From positions 1-5,727 of the forward strand of contig JAIRML010000170.1 in NCBI GenBank assembly GCA_031258665.1: 5,727 bases of DNA, in the 5' to 3' direction. Positions 1 through 5,727 of this stretch are shown piece by piece. Numbering within the stretch: the stretch's first letter is position 1; every line of letters begins with the position of its first letter. The notes under the pieces were generated by a model. The model saw only the letters and a list, made by a program, of their open reading frames with translations, had not been told where the DNA came from and did not search any database. This DNA comes from Oscillospiraceae bacterium (lineage in GTDB: Bacteria; Bacillota; Clostridia; Oscillospirales; UBA929). Position numbers and translations under genes: made by a program.

Positions 1-34
1 CACCGAAGGGGAAGGGCGGCGTGACGCGGAATGA
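1..34 (+). CDS. C-terminal end of an upstream gene, probably the ABC ATPase partner (partial)
   Basis: The frame beginning at base 2 is open from the window edge to the TGA at 32-34 and encodes the charged tail TEGEGRRDAE. The stop overlaps the ATG of the next gene as ATGA (31-34), the usual sign of two translationally coupled genes in one operon. Because the next gene is an ABC-exporter-type permease, and such permeases normally follow their ATP-binding subunit, the missing gene is most likely that ATPase. That identity is inferred from context only: no Walker or signature motif lies inside the window. Of the other two forward frames, one stops at 22-24 and the other is an internal shadow of the permease. 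Confidence 0.5.
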   Translation, partial: TEGEGRRDAE

Positions 35-1617
35 ACAGCCTGGCCTATCTGTTGGTGAGGAGTCTCAAAAACAGCGCACTGGAGCTCCGGCGCAAACCCG
101 CAAAACTGGTCCTCTATCTGCTCGTCATCGCCGTCATTGCTGGTCTCTTCATGCTGTCTCTGTTCACCCAAAACGAAGCGGCCGCTCCTTTGGATCTCAT
201 CTGGCTGAAAGGGATCTTGTTTGCCGTCTTTTTGTTGATCTTTGTAACATCCATACAAAAGGGGCTCTCCCGCGGCGATGTGATTTTCGATATGAGCGAT
301 GTCAATCTGCTGTTCGTCTCCCCGGTGCCTCCGCGCAGCATCCTGCTCTACGGCGTCATTCGGATGATGAAAGTCTCGTTTTGGGCCGGATTTTTCCTTC
401 TCTTCCAAAGCAATTCGCTCTCCATGGGATTCGGCATTGATTTCAGCGGGCTTTTGCTGATTCTCGCCGCGTTCATATTGGCCGTCAGCCTGATGCAGAT
501 TCTGTCGCTTTTGGTCTATAGCACGACAAACGGCCGCCCCAGCCGCCGTATGGCCGCGCGCCTCCTGGCCATTGCGATGTTTCTTCCGATGACCGTTCAC
601 GGGCTGTGGCAGCTGGTTGAGGCGGACGGGGACCTGCTGGCGGCACTGGCCTCTCTGCTGCGCGCGCCCGTCACGGCGTGGACACCCGTGGTCGGCTGGA
701 TGTCGGAGGGAGCCCTAGCCTTTCTCACGGGCAGCGCCGCCGCCGGGTGGATGTTCTTTGGCCTTACGGCCGCGGCCGGCGCAGCGCTCGTCGTCTACAT
801 CCTCCTCAGCCGGCCCGATTACTATGAAGATGTGTTGGTGGCCTCTGAGACGTCGTATGAAAAAAAGCGCGCGATGTCCGAGGGGCAGTTGAACATGGAG
901 GCGATGTCCAACCGGAAGTTCCGGGTGGCCAAATCCGGCGTCGGCGGGGCCGGCGCGCCGGCGATCTTTCGCAAACACCTGCGTGAATCCTTCCGGGCCA
1001 GCCGATTTGGCCTCTGGGGGCTCTCTTCTCTCCTGTTCGTCGCGGGCGCGGCGCTGCTGGCGCTGTTTGTCAAAGAGAGCGGGATGCTGACCCTGCTGCA
1101 GATATCTATGTGGTGTCAGATCACGCTGATCGGCACGGGACGCGGGCTGAAGGAGCTGTATTTGCACTACATCTACCTGATCCCGGAGTCCTCCTTCTCC
1201 AAGATCGTGTGGAGCAACCTGGAGATCATCGCCAAAGTCCTGGTGGAAAGTTTGCTGGCCTTCGGCCTCGCGGGCGCCATTTTGGGGGAAGACCCACTGC
1301 TGGTCGCGGCGGCCATTGTGGTCTATGTGCTGTTTTCGCTTCTGCTGCTTGGCATCAACTACCTCGGCATGCGGTGGACAGGCGCGGACATCTCAACGGG
1401 CTTGCTCATCATGTTCTATTATCTCGAGGTGATCCTCGTCATGCTGCCGGGTGTCGTCCTCGCTGTTGTGGTCGGCACACTCACCGCCGGCGGCCCGCTG
1501 GCCGGTCTCGGTGTTCTCGCCCTCTGGGAACTCGCCGCCGCCTGCGGGTGTTTCGCGCTTTCGCAGGGTATCCTCCACCGCTGCGACATGCCTGTGGTAA
1601 AATCGCATTTGAATTAG
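31..1617 (+). CDS. Putative ABC exporter permease, multi-pass membrane protein
   Basis: This 528-residue protein is almost entirely hydrophobic and has no cleavable signal peptide. I see about 11 to 12 likely membrane segments, near residues 25-45, 58-76, 105-127, 138-164, 177-195, 237-259, 327-347, 352-370, 395-418, 422-445, 455-482 and 487-511. A soluble, charged stretch at about 261-325 sits between the two halves. The N-terminal pattern (short basic helix, KPAKLVLYL, first membrane helix) and the DVNLLFVSPVPPRSILLYG segment (90-108) resemble the Firmicutes family annotated as putative ABC exporter. That match is from memory of the family. It would be the membrane subunit working with a separate ATPase, probably the gene ending at base 34. 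The ATG at 31 overlaps the upstream stop; a purine-rich stretch (AGGGGAAGGG, 7-16) lies about 14 bases upstream, rather far for a ribosome site, so coupling probably drives initiation. The substrate is unknown. Confidence 0.8.
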   Translation: MNSLAYLLVRSLKNSALELRRKPAKLVLYLLVIAVIAGLFMLSLFTQNEAAAPLDLIWLKGILFAVFLLIFVTSIQKGLSRGDVIFDMSDVNLLFVSPVPPRSILLYGVIRMMKVSFWAGFFLLFQSNSLSMGFGIDFSGLLLILAAFILAVSLMQILSLLVYSTTNGRPSRRMAARLLAIAMFLPMTVHGLWQLVEADGDLLAALASLLRAPVTAWTPVVGWMSEGALAFLTGSAAAGWMFFGLTAAAGAALVVYILLSRPDYYEDVLVASETSYEKKRAMSEGQLNMEAMSNRKFRVAKSGVGGAGAPAIFRKHLRESFRASRFGLWGLSSLLFVAGAALLALFVKESGMLTLLQISMWCQITLIGTGRGLKELYLHYIYLIPESSFSKIVWSNLEIIAKVLVESLLAFGLAGAILGEDPLLVAAAIVVYVLFSLLLLGINYLGMRWTGADISTGLLIMFYYLEVILVMLPGVVLAVVVGTLTAGGPLAGLGVLALWELAAACGCFALSQGILHRCDMPVVKSHLN

Positions 1618-1723
1618 CCCAAGTTTCGGGGTAACGGGCACAAAATTACGAGGTGGCCCTGGATACAGCCGATGGAAAAATTACTGGGATATCGCTGACA
1701 AAATACCGACAGCACTTGAGGTG
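1618..1723. other. Convergent intergenic gap
   Basis: This 106-base gap separates the ends of two converging genes. It is more AT-rich than its flanks and contains no convincing ORF. No strong stem followed by a T-run is visible for the plus-strand permease; GCCC (1617 side) and GGGC near 1640 could pair only weakly. The one clean inverted repeat lies at its right end and is listed separately. Confidence 0.6.
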
Positions 1724-1725
1724 CT
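1711..1725 (-). terminator. Weak hairpin at the ROK gene stop codon, possible terminator
   Basis: AGCAC (1711-1715) and GTGCT (1721-1725) form a perfect 5-bp inverted repeat with a 5-base loop, overlapping the TAG stop of the ROK kinase (1724-1726). On the minus strand it is followed only by a mixed T-rich stretch (GTCGGTATTTTGTC), not a proper T-run. It is short and weak, so termination here is a tentative reading. It may be chance. Confidence 0.25.
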
Positions 1726-2680
1726 AACGCGGGTTGCCAAGGGCCAGCATGGCGGCGCCGATGATGCCGGCCTTGTAGCCGAGGGTACAGAGCTCAATGC
1801 GGGTGTATTTCTCGCCCAGCCCGCTGTACACTTCCCGGTAGGTCCGCTCGCGCAGGGGGATGAGCAGCGGGTCGCCCTCTTTGGCCACGCCTCCGCCCAG
1901 GCTGATGACCTCCGGCTGGATGGCGTTGATGATGTTTGCGAGCCCGCAGGCCAGGTAATCGATGTAGCGGTCAACCACCTCGGCCGCCGTTTTGTCGCCC
2001 TTGCGGCCGGCAATGAAGGCGATCCGTCCGTCCACGCCGGCCAGATCGGTCAGCTTCCACAGAAGGCTCTCCGGGTGTTGCTCCATCGCCTCGCGCGTCA
2101 TGCGAACCAGCCCCGTGGCCGAGGCGTAGGACTCAAAACAGCCGCGCCGCCCACAGGTGCAAGGGGCGCCGCCGTGGACAATGACCGTGTGCCCAAACTC
2201 GCTGGCCGCCTCGTTGTACCCCGTGAGGATGCGCGAATCGATGACGATCCCGGCCCCCACGCCGGTGCCAAGTGTGACGATCACGGCGCTGCTCGCGCCC
2301 AGGGCACTGCCCGCCCACACCTCGCCGAGCGCCGCCACATTGGCGTCGTTGCCCAGATACACCGGGCGGTGCAGACTTTCCCGCAACATGTCACACAGCG
2401 GATATTCGCGCCAGATCAAGTTGTTTGAATACACCACAACGCCCCGCGTGCTGTCCATACGGCCCGGACAACCGACGCCGACGCCCTCGATGTCGCCCAA
2501 CGTGAGCTTCGCCTGCGACAGCGCGCAAAGGATCGTCTCCACAATGTCGGCGCATACCTCGCTTTCCGGCCGGGGGATCTTTGTCTTCCGGCTGTCCTCC
2601 GCCAAAATTCGCCCTGTCTCGTCCACCACGCCCGCCTTAATGTTGGTGCCGCCCAAATCCACGCCAATGTAATGTCTCAT
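1724..2680 (-). CDS. ROK-family sugar kinase, probable glucokinase
   Basis: This 318-residue protein is a complete ROK (repressor, ORF, kinase) family sugar kinase lacking the DNA-binding domain of ROK repressors. Visible motifs: N-terminal phosphate-binding DLGGTN (8-13); the GNDANVAALGE block (110-120) with the presumed catalytic base D112; VTLGTGVGAG (135-144); ExGH at 161-164; the zinc-site motif CTCGRRGCFE (174-183), with H164, C174, C176 and C181 as the expected ligands; and the C-terminal LGGGV (261-265). Length and motif order match ATP-dependent glucokinases of the Bacillus GlcK type, which phosphorylate glucose at O6 in the cytoplasm; another hexose such as N-acetylmannosamine or fructose cannot be excluded. 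I start at ATG 2680 because AGGAG lies 8 bases upstream and the protein then begins MRHYIGVDLGGTN, the family's normal N-terminus. A longer open frame to 2731 would add 17 residues unlike the family. The gene stands alone between a terminator and a convergent neighbour. Confidence 0.93.
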   Translation of the reverse strand: MRHYIGVDLGGTNIKAGVVDETGRILAEDSRKTKIPRPESEVCADIVETILCALSQAKLTLGDIEGVGVGCPGRMDSTRGVVVYSNNLIWREYPLCDMLRESLHRPVYLGNDANVAALGEVWAGSALGASSAVIVTLGTGVGAGIVIDSRILTGYNEAASEFGHTVIVHGGAPCTCGRRGCFESYASATGLVRMTREAMEQHPESLLWKLTDLAGVDGRIAFIAGRKGDKTAAEVVDRYIDYLACGLANIINAIQPEVISLGGGVAKEGDPLLIPLRERTYREVYSGLGEKYTRIELCTLGYKAGIIGAAMLALGNPR

Positions 2681-2687
2681 CCCGTCA

Positions 2688-2693
2688 TCTCCT
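2688..2693 (-). promoter_or_regulatory. Ribosome binding site of the ROK kinase gene
   Basis: The minus strand reads AGGAGA, with AGGAG ending 8 bases before the ATG at 2680. This strong site decides the start codon against the longer in-frame extension. Confidence 0.85.
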
Positions 2694-2758
2694 GTCCGGG
2701 GCCCCCGCCCGCGCCACAGCGTGCCCGGCACAGACGCGGAGGTCCGCAGATATTTTTG

Positions 2759-2793
2759 TTTTTATCTTATCACACTTCGCCCAACAAAAGCAA
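2759..2793 (-). promoter_or_regulatory. Probable sigma-70-type promoter for the ROK kinase gene
   Basis: The stretch 2751-2801 is markedly AT-rich between GC-rich flanks and lies just after the upstream operon's terminator, where a promoter is expected. Two overlapping readings fit on the minus strand: TTGTTG (2782-2787) with 17 bases to TAAAAA (2759-2764), or TTGCTT (2788-2793) with 18 bases to TAAGAT (2764-2769). Each matches the consensus only partly (3 of 6 at -35 and 4 of 6 at -10). The resulting leader would be roughly 70-80 bases long. I see no recognisable operator. Confidence 0.4.
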
Positions 2794-2794
2794 C

Positions 2795-2826
2795 AAAAAA
2801 ACCCTGCCGCGCACAGGTCGGCAGGG
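2795..2826 (-). terminator. Strong intrinsic terminator of the transporter/CoA-ligase operon
   Basis: A perfect 8-bp stem, CCCTGCCG (2802-2809) with CGGCAGGG (2819-2826), encloses a 9-base loop. On the minus strand the stem is followed directly by seven T residues (2801-2795), a textbook Rho-independent terminator 41 bases after the CoA-ligase stop codon. In the other direction the stem is followed by C and five T, so it could also stop plus-strand transcription, although no plus-strand gene nearby needs it. Confidence 0.93.
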
Positions 2827-2867
2827 CTTTTTGCGATATTTGCACACAGAGCGGGCGCCAAAGGCCG

Positions 2868-4514
2868 TCACTGCGTGATCTGCGCCTCCACAACGCTGCC
2901 GCCGGCGTACATCCGGCGGAGCTTCGGTTTTTCGATCTTCCCCGTCGGGTTGCGCGGGACCGGCGCGAAGATGATCCGGCGCGGCCGCTTGTAGCGGGGC
3001 AGCTCGGCGCAAAACGCCATGATCTCCTCCTCTGTGCAGATCTCACCCGGTTTGACTTCAACGATGGCCGCCGCAATCTCGCCGAGCCGATGGTCCGCCA
3101 GCCCGATCACCGCGACATCTTTAATCTTCTCAAATCCATGCAGAAAATCCTCGATCTGTACGGGATAGAGGTTTTCTCCGCCTGTAATGATGACATCTTT
3201 TTTCCGGTCCACAAGGAAAATAAAGCCGTCCTCATCTTCCCGGGCCATGTCGCCGGTATGCAGCCACTCCCCTTTCAGCACCGTCGCGGTGGCCTCCGGG
3301 TCTCTGTAATAGCAGCGCATGACGCCAGGGCCGGCCACCGCCAGCTCCCCCACTTCACCGGGCTTTACCGGCGCGCCGCTCTCGTCCACGATCTTGGTGC
3401 GCCAGCCGTGGCCCGCCTTGCCGATGGCGCCGACCTTGTGGAGGTTCTCGAGTCCCAGATGGACCGAACCGGGACCGGTGGATTCCGACAGGCCGTAGTT
3501 GGTGTCGTAGTCGTGCGCCGGGAAGATCTCCTTCCAGTGTTTGACAAGGCTCGGCGGCACGGGCTGCGCGCCGATGTGCATGAGGCGCCAGCGCGTGAGG
3601 TCATAATCCGAGAGCTTCACCGCGCCGCTGTCGACGGCGACCAAGATGTCCTGCGCCCACGGCACAAGCAGCCACACAATGGTGACGCGCTCCTGCGCGG
3701 CTGTCTCCAGGATCCACTCGGGGCGAGTGCCGCGCAACAGCACGGCGCGGCTGCCCGCAAGCAGGCTCCCAAACCAGTGCATCTTCGCGCCTGTGTGGTA
3801 CAACGGCGGAATGCACAGGAAGATGTCGTCACGCGTCTGGCCGTGGTGCGCCTGCTCCGTCACACAGGCGGACACAAGGCTTGCATGGGGGTGCAAGATC
3901 GCCTTCGGGAAACCTGTGGTGCCGGAAGAAAAGTAGATCGCCGCGTCCTCCTCGTCCGTCAGGACGATGTCGGGGGGTGTCACGGCACACACGGGCGCGA
4001 GCGCGTCGTAGTCCTCCGCAAACTCCGGGCAGATCTCCCCGTCGTGGGAGGCGTGGAAAAAGCGCAGACGCACGGCCGGGATCTTGTCCCGGATCGCCGC
4101 CACGCGCTCAATGAACTCCGGCCCAAACAGGAGCACAGAGGCGTCGGCCAGCCCGAGGCAGTACTGAATCTCCTCCGCGGAATAGCGGAAATTGAGCGGC
4201 ACAACGATGACACCGGCCTTTAAAGCGCCAAAATAGATGGGCAGCCACTCGATGCAGTTCATCAGCAAGATGGCGACCTTCTCCCCGCGCTGCACGCCGC
4301 GCGAGAGAAGCAGATTGGCAAACTGATTGGCCTTTTCGTCAAAGGCGCGCCAAGTCATCGTCTTCCGATATCCGGCGTACGGGTCTGTCTCCACCAGCGA
4401 AAGTTCCCGCCAAGATAAGGTGCTCTTTTCCCGCAGCTCCGGGTTGATCTCAATCAGACTGATCTCATCTCCATACAGCGCCGCGTTGCGCACCAGGTAT
4501 TCCGTAATTGGCAA
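2868..4514 (-). CDS. Class I adenylate-forming acyl-CoA ligase (AMP-binding)
   Basis: This 548-residue cytoplasmic enzyme should activate a carboxylic acid with ATP to an acyl-AMP and transfer it to coenzyme A. All core motifs of the superfamily are present: P-loop FSSGTTGFPK (195-204), the PLYHTGA segment (237-243), YGLSE (340-344, E344 for Mg-ATP), LHTGD (418-422, D422 for ribose), the hinge and A8 loop DRKKDVIITGGENLYP (436-451), and the catalytic lysine K526 in NPTGKIEK. The large N-terminal domain spans about 1-435 and the mobile C-terminal domain 437-548. The protein is complete and of ordinary length, with about 25 extra residues near 26-51. Its start is TTG at 4514: an in-frame TAG lies two codons upstream, GGAAGGGG sits 9 bases upstream, and the resulting MPITEYLVRNAALYGD fits the family's usual N-terminus. 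It follows the MFS gene by 41 bases and precedes a strong terminator. The acid (medium or long fatty acid, aryl acid or other) cannot be read from the sequence. Confidence 0.92.
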   Translation of the reverse strand: MPITEYLVRNAALYGDEISLIEINPELREKSTLSWRELSLVETDPYAGYRKTMTWRAFDEKANQFANLLLSRGVQRGEKVAILLMNCIEWLPIYFGALKAGVIVVPLNFRYSAEEIQYCLGLADASVLLFGPEFIERVAAIRDKIPAVRLRFFHASHDGEICPEFAEDYDALAPVCAVTPPDIVLTDEEDAAIYFSSGTTGFPKAILHPHASLVSACVTEQAHHGQTRDDIFLCIPPLYHTGAKMHWFGSLLAGSRAVLLRGTRPEWILETAAQERVTIVWLLVPWAQDILVAVDSGAVKLSDYDLTRWRLMHIGAQPVPPSLVKHWKEIFPAHDYDTNYGLSESTGPGSVHLGLENLHKVGAIGKAGHGWRTKIVDESGAPVKPGEVGELAVAGPGVMRCYYRDPEATATVLKGEWLHTGDMAREDEDGFIFLVDRKKDVIITGGENLYPVQIEDFLHGFEKIKDVAVIGLADHRLGEIAAAIVEVKPGEICTEEEIMAFCAELPRYKRPRRIIFAPVPRNPTGKIEKPKLRRMYAGGSVVEAQITQ

Positions 4515-4523
4515 TTGCTACAA

Positions 4524-4531
4524 CCCCTTCC
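4524..4531 (-). promoter_or_regulatory. Ribosome binding site of the CoA-ligase gene
   Basis: The minus strand reads GGAAGGGG, 9 bases before the TTG at 4514. Together with the in-frame TAG just upstream, it supports the TTG as the true start. There is no ATG near the expected N-terminus. Confidence 0.6.
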
Positions 4532-4555
4532 AGTTTTTGATCTGCGATGTTCTCG

Positions 4556-5727
4556 TCACGCCGCCTTCTTTTTGGCGCGGGAGAGTAGGACGATCATCGC
4601 GGCGGCGACGGCCGCCAAAATGGCGAGGACAATAAATTTGACGGTCATGTCCGCGACCAGACCGATGATCATCGGAAACAACAGCGCAGAGATCATAAAC
4701 CCGACCATGACCGCGCCGTAGTTGGATCCGACGTTTTTGAGGCCGAAATGATCGGCGGTGACCAACGGATATACGCCGGAGGAACCGCCGTAACAGAAGG
4801 CAATGACGGCGACGGCGGCAATATAGATGGCGCCGCTGTTGACGCAGAGCGCCGCAGTACTGACGGCGGTGGCGGCAATGATCGCAAAGGTCGCGTTTTC
4901 GCGGCCGATCTTATCCGCGAGCATCGGGACCGCCAAACGGCCCAGCGCGCTCGCGATGCCCGTCATCATGACGATCACCGTACCAACGGTGTCGGCCAGC
5001 CCGCGGTTGCTCGCAAAATCCTTAAAGGAGGGGTTCAAGATAAAGTATGAGGCGGTAAAAAACATCATCGACAGCGCGATGAAGTAAAAGCGCCCGGTCT
5101 TCAAAATCTCGCCGGTTGTATATTGCTTCCCGGAGAGCGCGGCCACCGACGCCCGACCCTGGGGGGCGGCGCCCTCGTCCGGCAGCCGAACCAGGTGGAA
5201 CAGGGCCACGGTCACAACGGCAAAGGCCGCGGCCAGGATCCGAAATGTGGTCACGGGGCCGAAGCCGCTAAACGCGCCTGTTTCCGCGTTGAACCCGATG
5301 AGCGCCTTGACCAGCGGCGCGAACACCACCGTCGAAAACCCAAACATGCACACGCTGATACCGGTCGCCATGCCGCGCTTATGGGGGAACCACTTCTGCG
5401 CGCAGGTGATCACGGTGTTATAGGCCAGCCCGACGCCGAACCCGCCGACGATCCCATAGGCGACATAGATCAGCCACACAGCCTGGGATGTCCGCGGGAT
5501 GAACGAGGCGACCAACATACCGGCGGCCATGAGCAGCCCGCCGGCCAACACGATCTTCTGCGCCCTCACTTTGCTCTGCAAACGGCCGCTGGCCAAAATA
5601 CCGAGCACAAAACAGCAGAGCATGAAGGAGGAGGTGAGCTTGACAGCCGCGGCTTCCCACTGGAAGAAGGCGCTGACCGGCGCGACGAACTCGCTCCACA
5701 CGTAGATGATCCCCAAAAAGAGCTGCA
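4556..5727 (-). CDS. OFA-type major facilitator transporter (N-terminus outside window)
   Basis: The frame is open to the window edge, so the 390 visible residues lack the N-terminus, probably about 15-25 residues. The first visible residues, QLFLGIIYVWSEF, lie within membrane helix 1; the TTG at 5716 is an internal leucine codon, not a start. Residue numbers below count from that leucine. Family marks are the helix-4/5 block GVGLAYNTVITCAQKWFP (95-111) continuing into KRGMATG, the MFS loop motif GRLAVPMLADKIGR (259-272), and SNYG (331-334) in the late helices. About 12 membrane helices are expected, with a soluble central loop near 178-207, and the tail ends RAKKKAA. These match the oxalate/formate antiporter (OFA) family of the inner membrane, which moves small carboxylates by antiport or symport. 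The OFA assignment is fairly firm, the substrate is not. It is the first visible gene of the operon with the CoA ligase; its promoter lies outside the window. Confidence 0.88.
   Translation of the reverse strand, partial: QLFLGIIYVWSEFVAPVSAFFQWEAAAVKLTSSFMLCCFVLGILASGRLQSKVRAQKIVLAGGLLMAAGMLVASFIPRTSQAVWLIYVAYGIVGGFGVGLAYNTVITCAQKWFPHKRGMATGISVCMFGFSTVVFAPLVKALIGFNAETGAFSGFGPVTTFRILAAAFAVVTVALFHLVRLPDEGAAPQGRASVAALSGKQYTTGEILKTGRFYFIALSMMFFTASYFILNPSFKDFASNRGLADTVGTVIVMMTGIASALGRLAVPMLADKIGRENATFAIIAATAVSTAALCVNSGAIYIAAVAVIAFCYGGSSGVYPLVTADHFGLKNVGSNYGAVMVGFMISALLFPMIIGLVADMTVKFIVLAILAAVAAAMIVLLSRAKKKAA

Noticed and set aside
1110..1634. A 174-codon open frame on the plus strand, in another frame of the permease
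   Set aside because: Its arginine- and histidine-rich product is what a shifted reading of a GC-rich membrane-protein gene gives, and the permease frame continues intact through the whole region, so it is not a frameshift.
1721..2428. A 235-codon open frame on the plus strand
   Set aside because: It is antisense to the well-supported ROK kinase, has shadow-like composition and no ribosome site or known domain.
2681..2731. A 17-residue N-terminal extension of the ROK kinase
   Set aside because: The strong AGGAG site 8 bases before the ATG at 2680 and the family-typical MRHYIGVDLGGTN start favour the shorter protein. The extension is arginine- and glycine-rich and covers the leader.
2721..4223. 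A 500-codon open frame on the plus strand
   Set aside because: It lies opposite the CoA-ligase gene, which has every expected catalytic motif. Its product is rich in R, H, G, P and A with no recognisable domain, as expected for an antisense shadow in GC-rich DNA. It also runs through the promoter and terminator region and lacks a ribosome site.
5714..5716. TTG as the start codon of the MFS transporter
   Set aside because: The frame stays open to the window edge and the residues before it (QLF) continue the expected first membrane helix, so the gene is truncated by the window and this is an internal leucine.
1..5727. Mobile elements, CRISPR arrays, tRNA or rRNA genes, or a new defence-type system
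   Set aside because: I saw no spaced direct repeats, transposase or integrase motifs, terminal inverted repeats, tRNA-like cloverleaf or unexplained large ORF. The content is ordinary metabolic and transport genes.

Overview
The window is GC-rich and carries clear Shine-Dalgarno sites, a poorly characterised Firmicutes-type ABC permease, a ROK sugar kinase with the zinc-binding CxCG...GC signature, and an OFA-like major facilitator. Together these suggest a high-GC Clostridia-type Firmicute, probably anaerobic. The taxonomy is inference from gene families and base composition; there is no rRNA or other marker gene.

Layout from left to right: the last codons of an upstream gene (1-34, + strand) overlap by ATGA with a complete 528-residue multi-pass permease of the putative ABC exporter type (31-1617, +). 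A 106-base convergent gap (1618-1723) follows. Everything after it is on the minus strand. A complete ROK-family sugar kinase occupies 1724-2680, with its own AT-rich promoter-like stretch and GC-rich leader. A strong intrinsic terminator (2795-2826) closes the transcription unit to its right. That unit contains a complete class I adenylate-forming acyl-CoA ligase (2868-4514, TTG start) and, 41 bases upstream, an OFA-type MFS transporter (4556 to beyond 5727) whose N-terminus lies outside the window.

The window therefore holds three transcription units. The first is an ABC export system of unknown substrate. The second is a single-gene sugar kinase unit, probably feeding glucose or a related hexose into glycolysis. 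The third is a two-gene transporter plus CoA-ligase operon that reads as 'import a carboxylate, then activate it with CoA', with the acid unidentified. I found no RNA genes, CRISPR arrays, mobile elements or large repeats. I see nothing I would call a new biological system; the most interesting item is the transporter-ligase pair.
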